Below, one piece after another: positions 1 to 7,733 of a DNA stretch of 64,000 nt. The notes beneath the pieces were generated by a model. The model was given only the letters and a program-made list of their open reading frames with translations. It was not told the origin of the DNA and made no database searches. This DNA comes from Lachnospiraceae bacterium (GTDB lineage Bacteria; Bacillota; Clostridia; Lachnospirales; Lachnospiraceae): positions 1-64,000 of the forward strand of contig CAJTAL010000001.1 in NCBI GenBank assembly GCA_910574285.1, written 5' to 3'. The translations under genes and the position numbers were made by a program. Numbering within the stretch: position 1 is the first letter of the stretch; every line of letters starts with the position of its first letter.

Positions 1-118
1 GGGCTATAGCCGTTGAAAAGCTGCAAAGGCTATATTTTAAAATCACATTTTATCTTATAATTTGAAAAATAGATGATAAAGTCTTCATGAAACAACCCTG
101 GACCGATAGTAAAATCGC

Positions 119-147
119 TTGCAATCACGCCTTACATATGCTATATT
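119..147 (+). promoter_or_regulatory. Promoter of the antitoxin RNA
   Basis: A TTGCAA -35 box (119-124) and a TATATT -10 box (142-147) are separated by exactly 17 bases. Transcription would start near 154 and run rightward, opposite to the small toxin gene. No open reading frame with a ribosome binding site follows, which fits a promoter for an untranslated antisense RNA. Confidence 0.7.
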
Positions 148-153
148 ATAGAC

Positions 154-264
154 AGAGGGAAAGCCACGCAAGCGGCTCTACCCCCCAACTAATGTTTTCT
201 TCCTATGGTTTTAACATAGGCAAGCCGTCACTATTGGGTGTAGTGGCGGCTATTTCTTTTTCCC
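154..264 (+). ncRNA. Antisense RNA antitoxin of a type I toxin-antitoxin locus (predicted)
   Basis: This predicted RNA of about 110 bases runs from the promoter at 119-147 to an intrinsic terminator. It could form a 6-bp hairpin (202-207 with 215-220). It ends in an 11-bp stem (223-233 with 241-251, one G-U pair, loop TTGGGTG) followed by a T-rich tail at 252-264. The RNA is antisense to the 3' part of the toxin transcript, the arrangement known for TxpA/RatA-type type I systems. The layout is seen directly; the antitoxin role is inferred. Confidence 0.65.
162..177 (-). terminator. Candidate terminator of the toxin mRNA
   Basis: On the minus strand this is a 6-bp stem (AGCCGC with GTGGCT, one G-U pair) with loop TTGC, followed by TTTCCCTCT. 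It is a weak intrinsic terminator. It would end the toxin mRNA just short of the start of the convergent antitoxin RNA, so the two 3' ends overlap by roughly 100 bases. Confidence 0.45.
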
Positions 265-345
265 TTTAAAGATTGTATAGCACAATCCGACAAGGGCGCA
301 AATGAAGATACAGAACTGAAAAAGGTCAGCATATGTAACATACAT
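250..345 (-). CDS. Holin-like membrane toxin peptide, 31 aa, of a type I toxin-antitoxin locus
   Basis: The peptide begins MYVTYADLFQFCIF and ends in a basic KGKKK tail. It is one hydrophobic helix (about residues 8-25) with a charged C-terminus, the design of the Hol_Tox / TxpA-like toxins that insert in the inner face of the membrane. The ribosome binding site is very strong (AAGGAGGGTG, 351-360 read on the minus strand) and 7 bases from the ATG. Upstream, the complements of this site occur twice (371-376 and 402-407) with one more GGAGGG between them (386-391 on the minus strand), so alternative hairpins could hide the site. A GGCGGCT near the mRNA 5' end (412-418) matches AGCCGCC just after the start of the 3' region (245-251), allowing a 5'-3' long-range lock. 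A convergent antisense RNA covers the 3' half. Family assignment is from recognition of the short sequence; toxicity is inferred. Confidence 0.75.
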   Translation of the reverse strand: MYVTYADLFQFCIFICALVGLCYTIFKGKKK

Positions 346-444
346 TCTATCACCCTCCTTTCTTACGTCCGGAGGGCTACTTGAACCCTCCAAACTATAC
401 TGGAGGGATAAAGCCGCCTAGCTTCATGGTCTTTCCCTATCGAC

Positions 445-473
445 AATATAACACATTCTCCTTTATGTAGCAA
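445..473 (-). promoter_or_regulatory. Promoter of the toxin mRNA
   Basis: Read on the minus strand, a TTGCTA -35 box (473-468) and TATATT -10 box (450-445) are separated by 17 bases. Transcription would start near 438-440, giving a 5' leader of about 95 bases ahead of the toxin ATG. That leader holds the alternating GGAGGG/CCCTCC blocks. Confidence 0.7.
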
Positions 474-1049
474 TCTCTTTTATTTGCCCTTTCTTGCCCA
501 AAATGTCGTCCTGCAAACTAAAGTTCCAATCTCCCGCACAAAACGTCAAATTAAAATCTCAAGTGCCAAATAACGTCTATAAGAACGTGCTGCGGGAAGC
601 AACACGTTTTCCTCTTGACCATTCCATGCTGTTCCGATATAGTTTTTATGGAACAAAAAAGAGAAAGAACAGCACCCCTACAGTTCGTTCTTTCTCTCAT
701 ACACCAGTGTGCCTGCCGTATACGGGATCATGTCCCACTCTTGTGACTCCGGCACTACCGACATATACTATGATAAGAGAAAACTTCCTGTTTTGCAAGC
801 TGATTCGTATAAAAATTCGTATAAAAACTTCATCTAAAGTCCTGTTTGATTCTTTCATGGAGGGATTCTGGACTGCATCAATTATCACCTTGTCAAACTT
901 CTGGATACGATAGATGCCCTTTATGCGCGATACGATGCCATGTTGAATGAATATGGATATGGAGAAAAATATGGACTTGGAAATGTCCAAAACGGATTTT
1001 TTTTCGTGTGCACAACAATAATAATAAAAAGAAAAATGAAGAGGATAAA
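474..1049. other. Gene-poor region with an orphan minus-strand terminator
   Basis: No convincing gene is visible here. Open frames on either strand are short, low-complexity and lack ribosome binding sites. On the minus strand, 764-678 encodes a 28-residue stretch (M-S-V-V-P-E-S-Q-E-W through Y-E-R-K-N-E-L) that ends right before a perfect intrinsic terminator. It may be the tail of a gene whose body has been lost. I do not recognise the family. Confidence 0.4.
654..697 (-). terminator. Intrinsic terminator without an intact gene upstream
   Basis: An 11-bp perfect inverted repeat (660-670 with 687-697) is followed on the minus strand by a run of six T residues (659-654). It is a textbook intrinsic terminator for leftward transcription. 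The nearest intact minus-strand gene, the chemoreceptor, already has its own terminator at 1050-1104. Confidence 0.75.
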
Positions 1050-1104
1050 AAGAATCCCTCAGGGAAATAGACGTGATAAAACACCGAATTCCCAAGGGAT
1101 TCTT
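1050..1104 (-). terminator. Terminator of the chemoreceptor gene
   Basis: A 10-bp inverted repeat (AAGAATCCCT at 1050-1059 with AGGGATTCTT at 1095-1104) encloses an AT-rich loop. T-runs occur on both sides, so it could act in both directions. It lies about 55 bases past the stop codon of the chemoreceptor gene. Confidence 0.65.
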
Positions 1105-1160
1105 CTTTTTTGGTCTACAAGGGGGAAAAACTGCTATTATAACTCGTTGGAGGCGCGGTT

Positions 1161-2849
1161 TCAATAGGTTTTTCCGCGAAGCCGGAATCTCTGGACGGAT
1201 ACCTTCAACTCCTCCGCCTGCCCGTGAAGTTCCTCTGCGGAATACGCGGATTTCTCCGCCGTCGAAGCGTTGGTCTGTACCACGTTCGAGATCTGCTCCA
1301 TACCCAGCGTAAGCTGACGGAGGGCTTCTACCTGCTGCGTTGCAGAATCTGCGATCCTCTCAACCAGTTCCGTAGACGTCCGTGCTCCGGCAACCCCTGC
1401 CGTGAGCGCTTCCGTCGTATCTACCGATAACGCCGTACCCTGTTCTACCAGGCGCATGGATTCCTCAATCAACATCGTAATATTCTTTGCAGACACGGCG
1501 CTCTTATTAGCCAGACTCTGCACCTCGTCTGCTACCACGGCAAATCCTTTCCCCCTGTCACCGGCCCGGGCGGCTTCTACCGCCGCGTTCAGCGCCAGAA
1601 TATTGGTCTGGAAAGAGATATCTTCGATCGTCTTGATAATGCCGCCGATCTCGTGAGAGGATTTGGAGATATTCTCCATAGAAACGGTCAATTCCTTCAT
1701 CTTGGCATTACAAAGTTCCAACTGAGCCGCCGCGTCCATAGAACTCGTTCTGGCATGATCCGCATCGGAGGACGTGTTGTCCACCTGCTCTGATAACTGC
1801 TGGATGCTTGCCGTCAGCTCTTCTACAGCCGAAGCCTGATCTACAGTGCCTTTAGAGAGAATCTTCGCACCCGTCGCTACCTGCTGGGATTCCATCGTCA
1901 CTCTCTCTGCAGTCTGGTTGATCTGCGAAAGCGCCTCGTTGAACGCGTCCAGAATCTGCCTCATAGCTCTCTGGATCGGCTGGAATTCTCCCCTATAATC
2001 GCTGCCGATTGACAGATCCATATTTCCCTGCGCCATCTCGGCCAGCTTATAATCGATATCCTGAATGATTTTCTTCAATTCCCGTTTTGTCTCATGGATG
2101 GATTCTATCAGTCTTCCAATCTCAGACGTATCTGATTCAAACGCAAAATCTGCCGAAAGATTTCCGCTGGCAATCTCTCCCATCTGATCCTTCACCGCGA
2201 TTACCGGAGAAAGGACACGCTTTCTGGTGAGCACCAGATTCGTCACCTGCAGTACGCCGACCATAAACAACGCGGCCACTATGGCGAGCATCATATTGTT
2301 TGAGCTCCTTCTAAAACGATTCACTTCTTCCATGCTTCTTTTATCGATAGACTCTAAAAACTGCTCTTTTAAAGCATTGGTCTTCGCAATCGCCGTACTG
2401 TATTCTTCCCCATAGACAAAATCGAGAGCCTCTGTCATCTGCCCTAACTCCACCTTTTTCATGGACTCTTCTTCCAGAGGAACTAATGAATCGGAAATCT
2501 CGGACATCTGGTCAATCATCAACTGCTCATCCTCTGTGATTCCGATCTCCTGCATCGCCGCTAAACCGCCCTCACGGTTTTTCTGATTATTCAGCTCATC
2601 CATATAAGCGTCATAATACTCTTTATGCCCTGTCGCCGTGTATGCCCGTACCTCGTTCGTCAAAAATGAAGACGCATTCATAAACCTGTTCGCATCATAT
2701 GTAAGATTAAATCTGTCTGAATTGGCGCCGTCAAGCTCCTGACTCACCTTGACCTGAATCACCAAAAATATGATCACGATACATAGTGCAAATATAGATG
2801 CTCCATTCAAAATTAACGTTAACGTAGATTGATTCATTTTCTTTTTCAT
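1161..2849 (-). CDS. Methyl-accepting chemotaxis protein
   Basis: This is a membrane chemoreceptor of 562 aa that would signal to a CheA/CheW array. Residues about 9-30 form the first membrane helix. Residues 31-185 are an external helical sensor resembling the four-helix-bundle MCP ligand domain. A second helix spans about 187-208. HAMP and HAMP-like linkers extend to about 315 and the cytoplasmic coiled coil follows. The highly conserved hairpin tip is present ([19 protein letters not shown]). There is no C-terminal CheR-binding pentapeptide; the protein ends RLRGKTY. I chose the ATG at 2849 because GGAGGAG lies just upstream; a longer open frame to 2945 adds an unlikely leader. No other chemotaxis genes are nearby, so it is an orphan receptor. 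The ligand is unknown. Confidence 0.93.
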   Translation of the reverse strand: MKKKMNQSTLTLILNGASIFALCIVIIFLVIQVKVSQELDGANSDRFNLTYDANRFMNASSFLTNEVRAYTATGHKEYYDAYMDELNNQKNREGGLAAMQEIGITEDEQLMIDQMSEISDSLVPLEEESMKKVELGQMTEALDFVYGEEYSTAIAKTNALKEQFLESIDKRSMEEVNRFRRSSNNMMLAIVAALFMVGVLQVTNLVLTRKRVLSPVIAVKDQMGEIASGNLSADFAFESDTSEIGRLIESIHETKRELKKIIQDIDYKLAEMAQGNMDLSIGSDYRGEFQPIQRAMRQILDAFNEALSQINQTAERVTMESQQVATGAKILSKGTVDQASAVEELTASIQQLSEQVDNTSSDADHARTSSMDAAAQLELCNAKMKELTVSMENISKSSHEIGGIIKTIEDISFQTNILALNAAVEAARAGDRGKGFAVVADEVQSLANKSAVSAKNITMLIEESMRLVEQGTALSVDTTEALTAGVAGARTSTELVERIADSATQQVEALRQLTLGMEQISNVVQTNASTAEKSAYSAEELHGQAEELKVSVQRFRLRGKTY

Positions 2850-3069
2850 CTTAACCACTCCTCCCGGTATACAGCAGCGCGGGGCTATGTCGTGCCGCCT
2901 CTCTTTCCAAAGCGCTCCCCCACCAGAAAAAGCCCAGATCTTCATCCCAAGTAAAAAAGCACCCTCAAAAAATTCATCTCCTTTATTTTCTCAAAAATCA
3001 CCGGAAATTTCAACATAATAATGGAAAATAATTTATTATTTTTAGCTATAACTTACAGCTTGCAGAAAT

Positions 3070-3109
3070 AAAGCTGCCGTGCACCAAAAAAGGCACGCAC
3101 GGCGGCTTT
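3070..3109 (-). terminator. Terminator after the SLAC1/TehA-type transporter gene
   Basis: A 13-bp inverted repeat with one G-U pair (3070-3082 with 3097-3109) is followed on the minus strand by ATTTC. It lies 15 bases beyond the transporter stop codon and separates it from the chemoreceptor gene. Confidence 0.65.
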
Positions 3110-3124
3110 ATTTTATTTCGTATT

Positions 3125-4045
3125 TTATTTCTTCTTTCCAAAAACAAATCCCATAAATCTGATAAAGGTATAGATTACAAATACTGCCGCTATGATTGTC
3201 TCAACAAGGACAACCGGCTTTAAGAACGGCATTGGCTGCTCCATATTGGCAAGACAGGCCATCGTCTGTTTCGTTGCGATAGCACTGATTACAAAGGGGA
3301 ATGTAAATGCCGCGTAACTCGGATAGAATTGTAATCTCAAGTATCCCACCGCCTTCACAAGAGCAAAGATGTAAAGAATCGTCGCAAGTACAAGCATGGC
3401 CAACAGGAAGCTCTTTGATTTCGGCATTACGGACTGTACATATCCGGCGATGCAAAGGCTCGTAGGCGCCGCATAGATACAAATCAGCGGCTGCGCCGGC
3501 TCCGGAATCTCCGGATATTTCGTATAACGCAAAGTCACCAGAATAAGCAGTAAAATTAATGTTGCGAATCCGAACCAGAAAGCTGCCGCTCCCACATTCA
3601 ATTGTTCAAACGCAGGCGCCGTTACGGCTGCGACTGCAATCCCTACATATACGATATAGTAGCTGGCAAATACTTTCGGCATTTGCAATTTCAATATGAA
3701 TTTAATTGTAAAATAGATAATCAGCGCAATATGCAGCCCGATTGCGAAGAACCAGAGATATTTCGCCACCGCTCCGATAAACGGTTTTACGTAAGTGCTA
3801 AGAAGCATAAGCGCCATCGGAAAGGTTCCTGCAACACTTGCCATAATCGGGTTCTTCATATCTTCTTTGATCATCTGCGGGAACATGACGAGCTTCATAA
3901 GAACGAGAACAAGTATAAATGCCGCCGCGATACCGCACAGATAGCGAATCCCCTCTCCGTAGCTCTGAAGAAGATTTCCCAGGGCTGCGAATCCAAGCAT
4001 TACGCCGCATAACGGAATCGGGACTTTTTTGATCGTATTTTTCAC
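3125..4045 (-). CDS. TDT-family (TehA/SLAC1-like) membrane transporter
   Basis: A highly hydrophobic protein of 306 aa with about ten membrane helices and very short loops. Its length, helix spacing and opening (KKVPIPLCGVMLGFAALGNLL) match the TDT/SLAC1 family of anion channels and dicarboxylate/tellurite-type exporters. Family members are often misannotated as exfoliative toxin. The start has AAAGGAAA upstream. It lies 22 bases after the Cys-rich C_GCAxxG_C_C gene, so the two are probably co-transcribed. This suggests a link between anion movement and a redox protein, but the substrate cannot be read from sequence. Confidence 0.85.
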   Translation of the reverse strand: MKNTIKKVPIPLCGVMLGFAALGNLLQSYGEGIRYLCGIAAAFILVLVLMKLVMFPQMIKEDMKNPIMASVAGTFPMALMLLSTYVKPFIGAVAKYLWFFAIGLHIALIIYFTIKFILKLQMPKVFASYYIVYVGIAVAAVTAPAFEQLNVGAAAFWFGFATLILLLILVTLRYTKYPEIPEPAQPLICIYAAPTSLCIAGYVQSVMPKSKSFLLAMLVLATILYIFALVKAVGYLRLQFYPSYAAFTFPFVISAIATKQTMACLANMEQPMPFLKPVVLVETIIAAVFVIYTFIRFMGFVFGKKK

Positions 4046-4067
4046 GTTTCATATTTCCTTTCTGGTC

Positions 4068-4592
4068 TTAGATTTCAGCTATTGCACGTCTTGGAGCCGG
4101 TTCGTCTGTCTCGTCAAGATTCTTGATGCCAAGCTCCCGGCATACGATCTGCGCAACCTTCCAGGTACAGAGACCTGTGAAGAAGATGCACTGCTCTTTG
4201 TGTTCTCCGCGCCCTTTGTCAAATTCTTTCGTAAGAACACGGCAGCAGATCGCGTTTTTCTGATTCGCTTCTTTGAACCAGTCATGAAGTTCTTTCGTAA
4301 GCTCCATACATTTTACGCTTTTGGGATTCGTAGGTCCGTCCTGCTCCGTACGTCCAAAGAACATTCCAAGGGCAAGAATACCTCCGTTGAACGCGCCGCA
4401 GACACATCCTGATTTACCTGCGCCGACCGCCATGCCGGACGCCATAGCGATAACCTCTTCCGGGACGTCAAGCTTAAATTCGTCGCGGATCGCACTTACA
4501 AGCGCCTCGCAGCAGTAGTATCCGTCTTTAAATTTCTTTTCCGCCACCTGCTGAACGCTTCTGGGACTGATTTCCGTTACTCCGATTTTCAT
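4068..4592 (-). CDS. C_GCAxxG_C_C family putative redox protein
   Basis: The protein has 174 aa and carries the signature that names the family: a Cys followed by C-G-A-x-x-G (CVCGAFNGG, near residue 90), then further conserved cysteines (an ICC pair, and single Cys residues near the C-terminus). Earlier cysteines (YYCCEAL) complete the set. Members are thought to bind a metal or take part in thiol redox reactions, but no function is established. The start at 4592 is set by AGGAGGA eight bases upstream; an upstream ATG at 4646 has no such site. It is the first gene of a likely two-gene unit with the membrane transporter downstream. Confidence 0.85.
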   Translation of the reverse strand: MKIGVTEISPRSVQQVAEKKFKDGYYCCEALVSAIRDEFKLDVPEEVIAMASGMAVGAGKSGCVCGAFNGGILALGMFFGRTEQDGPTNPKSVKCMELTKELHDWFKEANQKNAICCRVLTKEFDKGRGEHKEQCIFFTGLCTWKVAQIVCRELGIKNLDETDEPAPRRAIAEI

Positions 4593-4790
4593 ATGATATT
4601 TCCTCCTGTGTATAATATAGTTTTCTACTAACAAACAGCTTATCACAGTCTTTGGAATATCAGTTATCGAAAATCATTATATAAAAATTAAAATTTTCTA
4701 TATATATAGATTTTTAACAAAAATCGCGTGAATAATTCCAGGAATTTTGTACTAAATATGTATTTTTTGCCTTTTTAGCAACAATTTGTT

Positions 4791-5720
4791 TCAAATATTC
4801 TCCCAGGCATATTCTAAATTCTTCAGATATTTTGCACTGATCCGTATAGCATTTTTCGCGTCTTCTATCGTATCTTCAAATTCCTTATCTTCGATCTCTA
4901 TACACGCATACCCGTCATATCCGATATCCGAAAGCGCCGAGACATATCTTGCCCAGTCCACATCCCCAAGCCCCGGTATCTTCGGACTCATATATGCAAG
5001 CGGCGGCGCCATAATGCCAACGTCATCCAGCTTATCCCGCAATAACCTGACGTCTTTAAAATGAATATGGAATATCTTATCCCGGAATTCATAGATTGGC
5101 TTAATATAATCCATCTGCTGCCATACGAAATGCGACGGATCAAAGTTAATCCCCAGCATGCCGCTGTCCAATATCTCGAATACTTTGCGCCAGTTTGCCG
5201 GAGAAGTCATGATATTCTGTCCGCCGGGCCACTCATCCTGCGTAAAAAGCATCGGACAGTTTTCGATGGCTATCCTGACTCCCTGCTTTTTGGCATACTC
5301 AAGGATCGGCGGCCATACTTTTCCGGCTTCTTTCAGATTCTCTTCCAGATTCCCGGCGGGCATTCTGCCGATAAACGTAGTAACCAGGTGAACACCCAGT
5401 AATCTGGATGCGTCGATAACCTTATATAGATGGCTGATAAACGCGTCTCTTTTCTCCAAATCCGGATCCATCATATTCGGGTAATAGGCAAGCGCCGATA
5501 TCTCTACTCCCCTCTCCTTACAGTACCGGTTAATCTCCTCCGCCTTTTCTTCCGTCAGATTCGCCGCGTCGATATGGCTCACCCCGGCATATCTGCGTTC
5601 TGCCTTTCCCGAAGGCCAGCAGGCGACTTCCACGCAGGTAAGCCCTTCCGACGATATAAAATCAATCATTTCCTCAAATCCCAGTTCTCCCAGTATCGCG
5701 CTCATAATTCCTAATCTCAT
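4791..5720 (-). CDS. Sugar phosphate isomerase/epimerase-like TIM-barrel protein
   Basis: This protein of about 309 aa belongs to the xylose isomerase-like TIM-barrel superfamily (IolE/IolI-type). The expected metal-ligand positions are visible: Glu in AIENC, Asp in NFDPSHF, His in HIHFKD and Glu in CIEIED. It is the last gene of the sugar cluster. A GTG at 5729 overlaps the stop of the upstream dehydrogenase gene (GTGA), but the ATG at 5720 is better spaced from GAGG in the end of that gene, so I chose it. Pairing with a Gfo/Idh/MocA dehydrogenase is typical of pathways that pass through keto-sugar or inositol intermediates. The actual substrate is unknown. Confidence 0.85.
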   Translation of the reverse strand: MRLGIMSAILGELGFEEMIDFISSEGLTCVEVACWPSGKAERRYAGVSHIDAANLTEEKAEEINRYCKERGVEISALAYYPNMMDPDLEKRDAFISHLYKVIDASRLLGVHLVTTFIGRMPAGNLEENLKEAGKVWPPILEYAKKQGVRIAIENCPMLFTQDEWPGGQNIMTSPANWRKVFEILDSGMLGINFDPSHFVWQQMDYIKPIYEFRDKIFHIHFKDVRLLRDKLDDVGIMAPPLAYMSPKIPGLGDVDWARYVSALSDIGYDGYACIEIEDKEFEDTIEDAKNAIRISAKYLKNLEYAWENI

Positions 5721-5725
5721 CACCG

Positions 5726-6766
5726 TCACCTCAATTCTTTCAGATTAACAGTCCTTCTCATCTGAGACGACTGAACCGCCGCAAAGACCGCTTCCATCGC
5801 ACTCAACGCCTCCTGTCCCGATATCTCCGGTTCCGTATCCGTCATAAGGCTCTGAATCCACAGATTGATCACACCCGAATCCGTCTGTGCATCATTTGTC
5901 TGAATCTGATCCAGCTCATACCGTATGGTCGTTCCGTCCTTTTTTTCTATCATAACGGCATATTCCGGGTCGTCATAGATCCGCATCCTGCCCTGCGTAC
6001 CATAGAGTACAGTAGAATTATCCTCAGGGCCATAACAAGTCCAGCTTGCCGTCATCGTACCCAATATACCTCCGTCCAGCTTGTATATACACACCGCATT
6101 GTCATCCACTCCGATGGGAGTTCCGTCTGAATTTTTCTTATCCAGCGTATCTAAGACGGCCGTCACTTCGCATACTTTCTGCCCGGTCAGGAACTGTATC
6201 AGATCCGTCTTATGAATCCCAAGGTCAGCCATCGCTCCGAAAGCAGATTGGGACTTATCAAAAAACCAGACCTTATCCCTGTCCATCGTCCATGTCTCCG
6301 GACCTCCGTGGGCAAAGCATGTACGAAAAGTCAGTATCTTTCCGATACACCCCTCCTGAAGCAGCTTTTTCGCCTCCCCATGGGCTTTTGCCAGGCGCTG
6401 ATTATGCCCGATCATCAAGAACTTCCCGCACTTCTTTGCCGTCCGCACCATCTCCTTGCACTGCTCTAACGTAACCGCCATCGGCTTTTCACACAGCACA
6501 TGCTTTCCGGCTCTCAGCGCCGCCGTCGTTATCTCTGCATGCGCGTAGTTCGCCGCGCACACACTGACCGCGTCAATCTTTGGATCATTAAGCAATTCCT
6601 CATAGGAACCATAGGCCGCCGCTCCATATCTCTTTGCCGTCTCCTCTGCTCTCCCCTGATTCAGGTCAAATACTCCCATAATATTCACGTTCTCATTCCG
6701 TGAATATTCCGGCAGATGTCTCTCCTGGGCGATTCTTCCGCACCCGATTACTCCTACGTTTATCAT
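5726..6766 (-). CDS. Gfo/Idh/MocA family NAD(P)-dependent oxidoreductase
   Basis: A 346-aa dehydrogenase with an N-terminal Rossmann fold (GVIGCGRIAQERH, residues 4-17), the family EKP motif (HVLCEKPMAVT, near residue 94) and the substrate-side helix MADLGIHKTDLIQF, whose Asp and His are the usual catalytic positions. These enzymes oxidise a sugar or inositol hydroxyl to a ketone, or the reverse, with NAD(P). It is flanked by two TIM-barrel isomerases. Its stop codon overlaps the next gene's alternative start, so translation is probably coupled. The substrate may be the sugar imported by the ABC transporter in the same cluster, or its 3-keto form; this is inference. Confidence 0.92.
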   Translation of the reverse strand: MINVGVIGCGRIAQERHLPEYSRNENVNIMGVFDLNQGRAEETAKRYGAAAYGSYEELLNDPKIDAVSVCAANYAHAEITTAALRAGKHVLCEKPMAVTLEQCKEMVRTAKKCGKFLMIGHNQRLAKAHGEAKKLLQEGCIGKILTFRTCFAHGGPETWTMDRDKVWFFDKSQSAFGAMADLGIHKTDLIQFLTGQKVCEVTAVLDTLDKKNSDGTPIGVDDNAVCIYKLDGGILGTMTASWTCYGPEDNSTVLYGTQGRMRIYDDPEYAVMIEKKDGTTIRYELDQIQTNDAQTDSGVINLWIQSLMTDTEPEISGQEALSAMEAVFAAVQSSQMRRTVNLKELR

Positions 6767-6852
6767 CTCTTTACTCCTCCTTCCGGTACTCCGTACATTC
6801 TCATATTTTCTCAGGAACTATACACGAATAACTTAAATCAGCCGCGCCGAAT

Positions 6853-7686
6853 TTAAGTTATTTTCAGGCAGCGCTCCAGAGTCTTCATATAACGAATGGA
6901 TAGCTCTGCATAATCATCCATCTGCTTTGATCTGGTCTCCTCATCCGCCGCCGCGTACGGATCCGCCGTCTGGGGCAGGAATTCCATAGTAAGCGCTCCG
7001 TCATAGCCAATCTCTCCTAAGGTATACAGAATCTCCTTAAAATCCGTATGTCCAAGCCCCGCCGCCTCTCTCGTATTATCTGCAATATGTACATGGACAA
7101 GATAATCCGAAACCATACGCAGCGATTCTGAAATACTGCGCTCTTCTATACTCATATGAAAACAATCTGCCATAAGCTTTACCGCCGGATGGTTGACCTC
7201 CCGCACAAATGCAAGATTCTTCTCCATACTGTTCACCAGATATGTCTCGTACCGGTTCAATGCTTCTACCGCAAGCTTAACATTCTTCGCACCGGCATAA
7301 TCCGCCGCAGTCCGTACATTTCTCACCGCGCGGTCCCATGACTCCTTATAATCAGAACCCGGCGGCGGCGCCGTCCTTCCCACCGGAGACGGCACGACGA
7401 TAAGATAGGGCGCCCCCAACGCCGCCGCCATATCAATACTGGCCTTTACATAAGAAACTCCTTCCTGCCCGCTTCCGGACAAATCCCTGCTTTCCGGGAA
7501 AATCCCGCATAATGACGTACAGGCCAGGTCATATTGCGACATTAATTCCCGAAGATAACTGACGTCCGATGTCTCCGGCTCCGCGGCAAATTCAATGCCG
7601 TCGTACCCGAATCTTCCAAGACGCTTAAAACTCTCTTCGATCGCTTCATTTCCAGCAATCCATTGTGTCATACTATATAGATACAT
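6853..7686 (-). CDS. Ketose 3-epimerase-like TIM-barrel protein (D-tagatose/D-allulose 3-epimerase family)
   Basis: The 277-aa sequence has blocks resembling D-tagatose/D-psicose 3-epimerases: a metal-binding Glu in AVEALNRYETYLVN, then MADCFHMSIEE, then VHVHIADNTREAAG with a GHTDF turn, and a final Glu in LTMEFLPQ. Such enzymes interconvert ketohexoses at C3, with Mn or Co in the barrel. An epimerase would fit a cluster for a rare hexose. The start is ATG at 7686 or GTG at 7689; GGAGGAG just upstream serves both. The gap of 86 bases to the next gene is the longest among the downstream enzyme genes but shows no terminator. Confidence 0.82.
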   Translation of the reverse strand: MYLYSMTQWIAGNEAIEESFKRLGRFGYDGIEFAAEPETSDVSYLRELMSQYDLACTSLCGIFPESRDLSGSGQEGVSYVKASIDMAAALGAPYLIVVPSPVGRTAPPPGSDYKESWDRAVRNVRTAADYAGAKNVKLAVEALNRYETYLVNSMEKNLAFVREVNHPAVKLMADCFHMSIEERSISESLRMVSDYLVHVHIADNTREAAGLGHTDFKEILYTLGEIGYDGALTMEFLPQTADPYAAADEETRSKQMDDYAELSIRYMKTLERCLKIT

Positions 7687-7733
7687 CACCGCTCTCCTCC
7701 TAATGCTAATATACTCACACGTTCATAATCGAA

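Noticed and set aside
697-1164. 155-codon minus-strand frame
   Set aside because: Composition is erratic, there is no ribosome binding site, and it contains both terminators of this region.
3125-4045. Exfoliative toxin label for the TDT protein
   Set aside because: The all-helical membrane sequence matches the SLAC1/TehA transporter fold. The toxin name is a known annotation error for this family.
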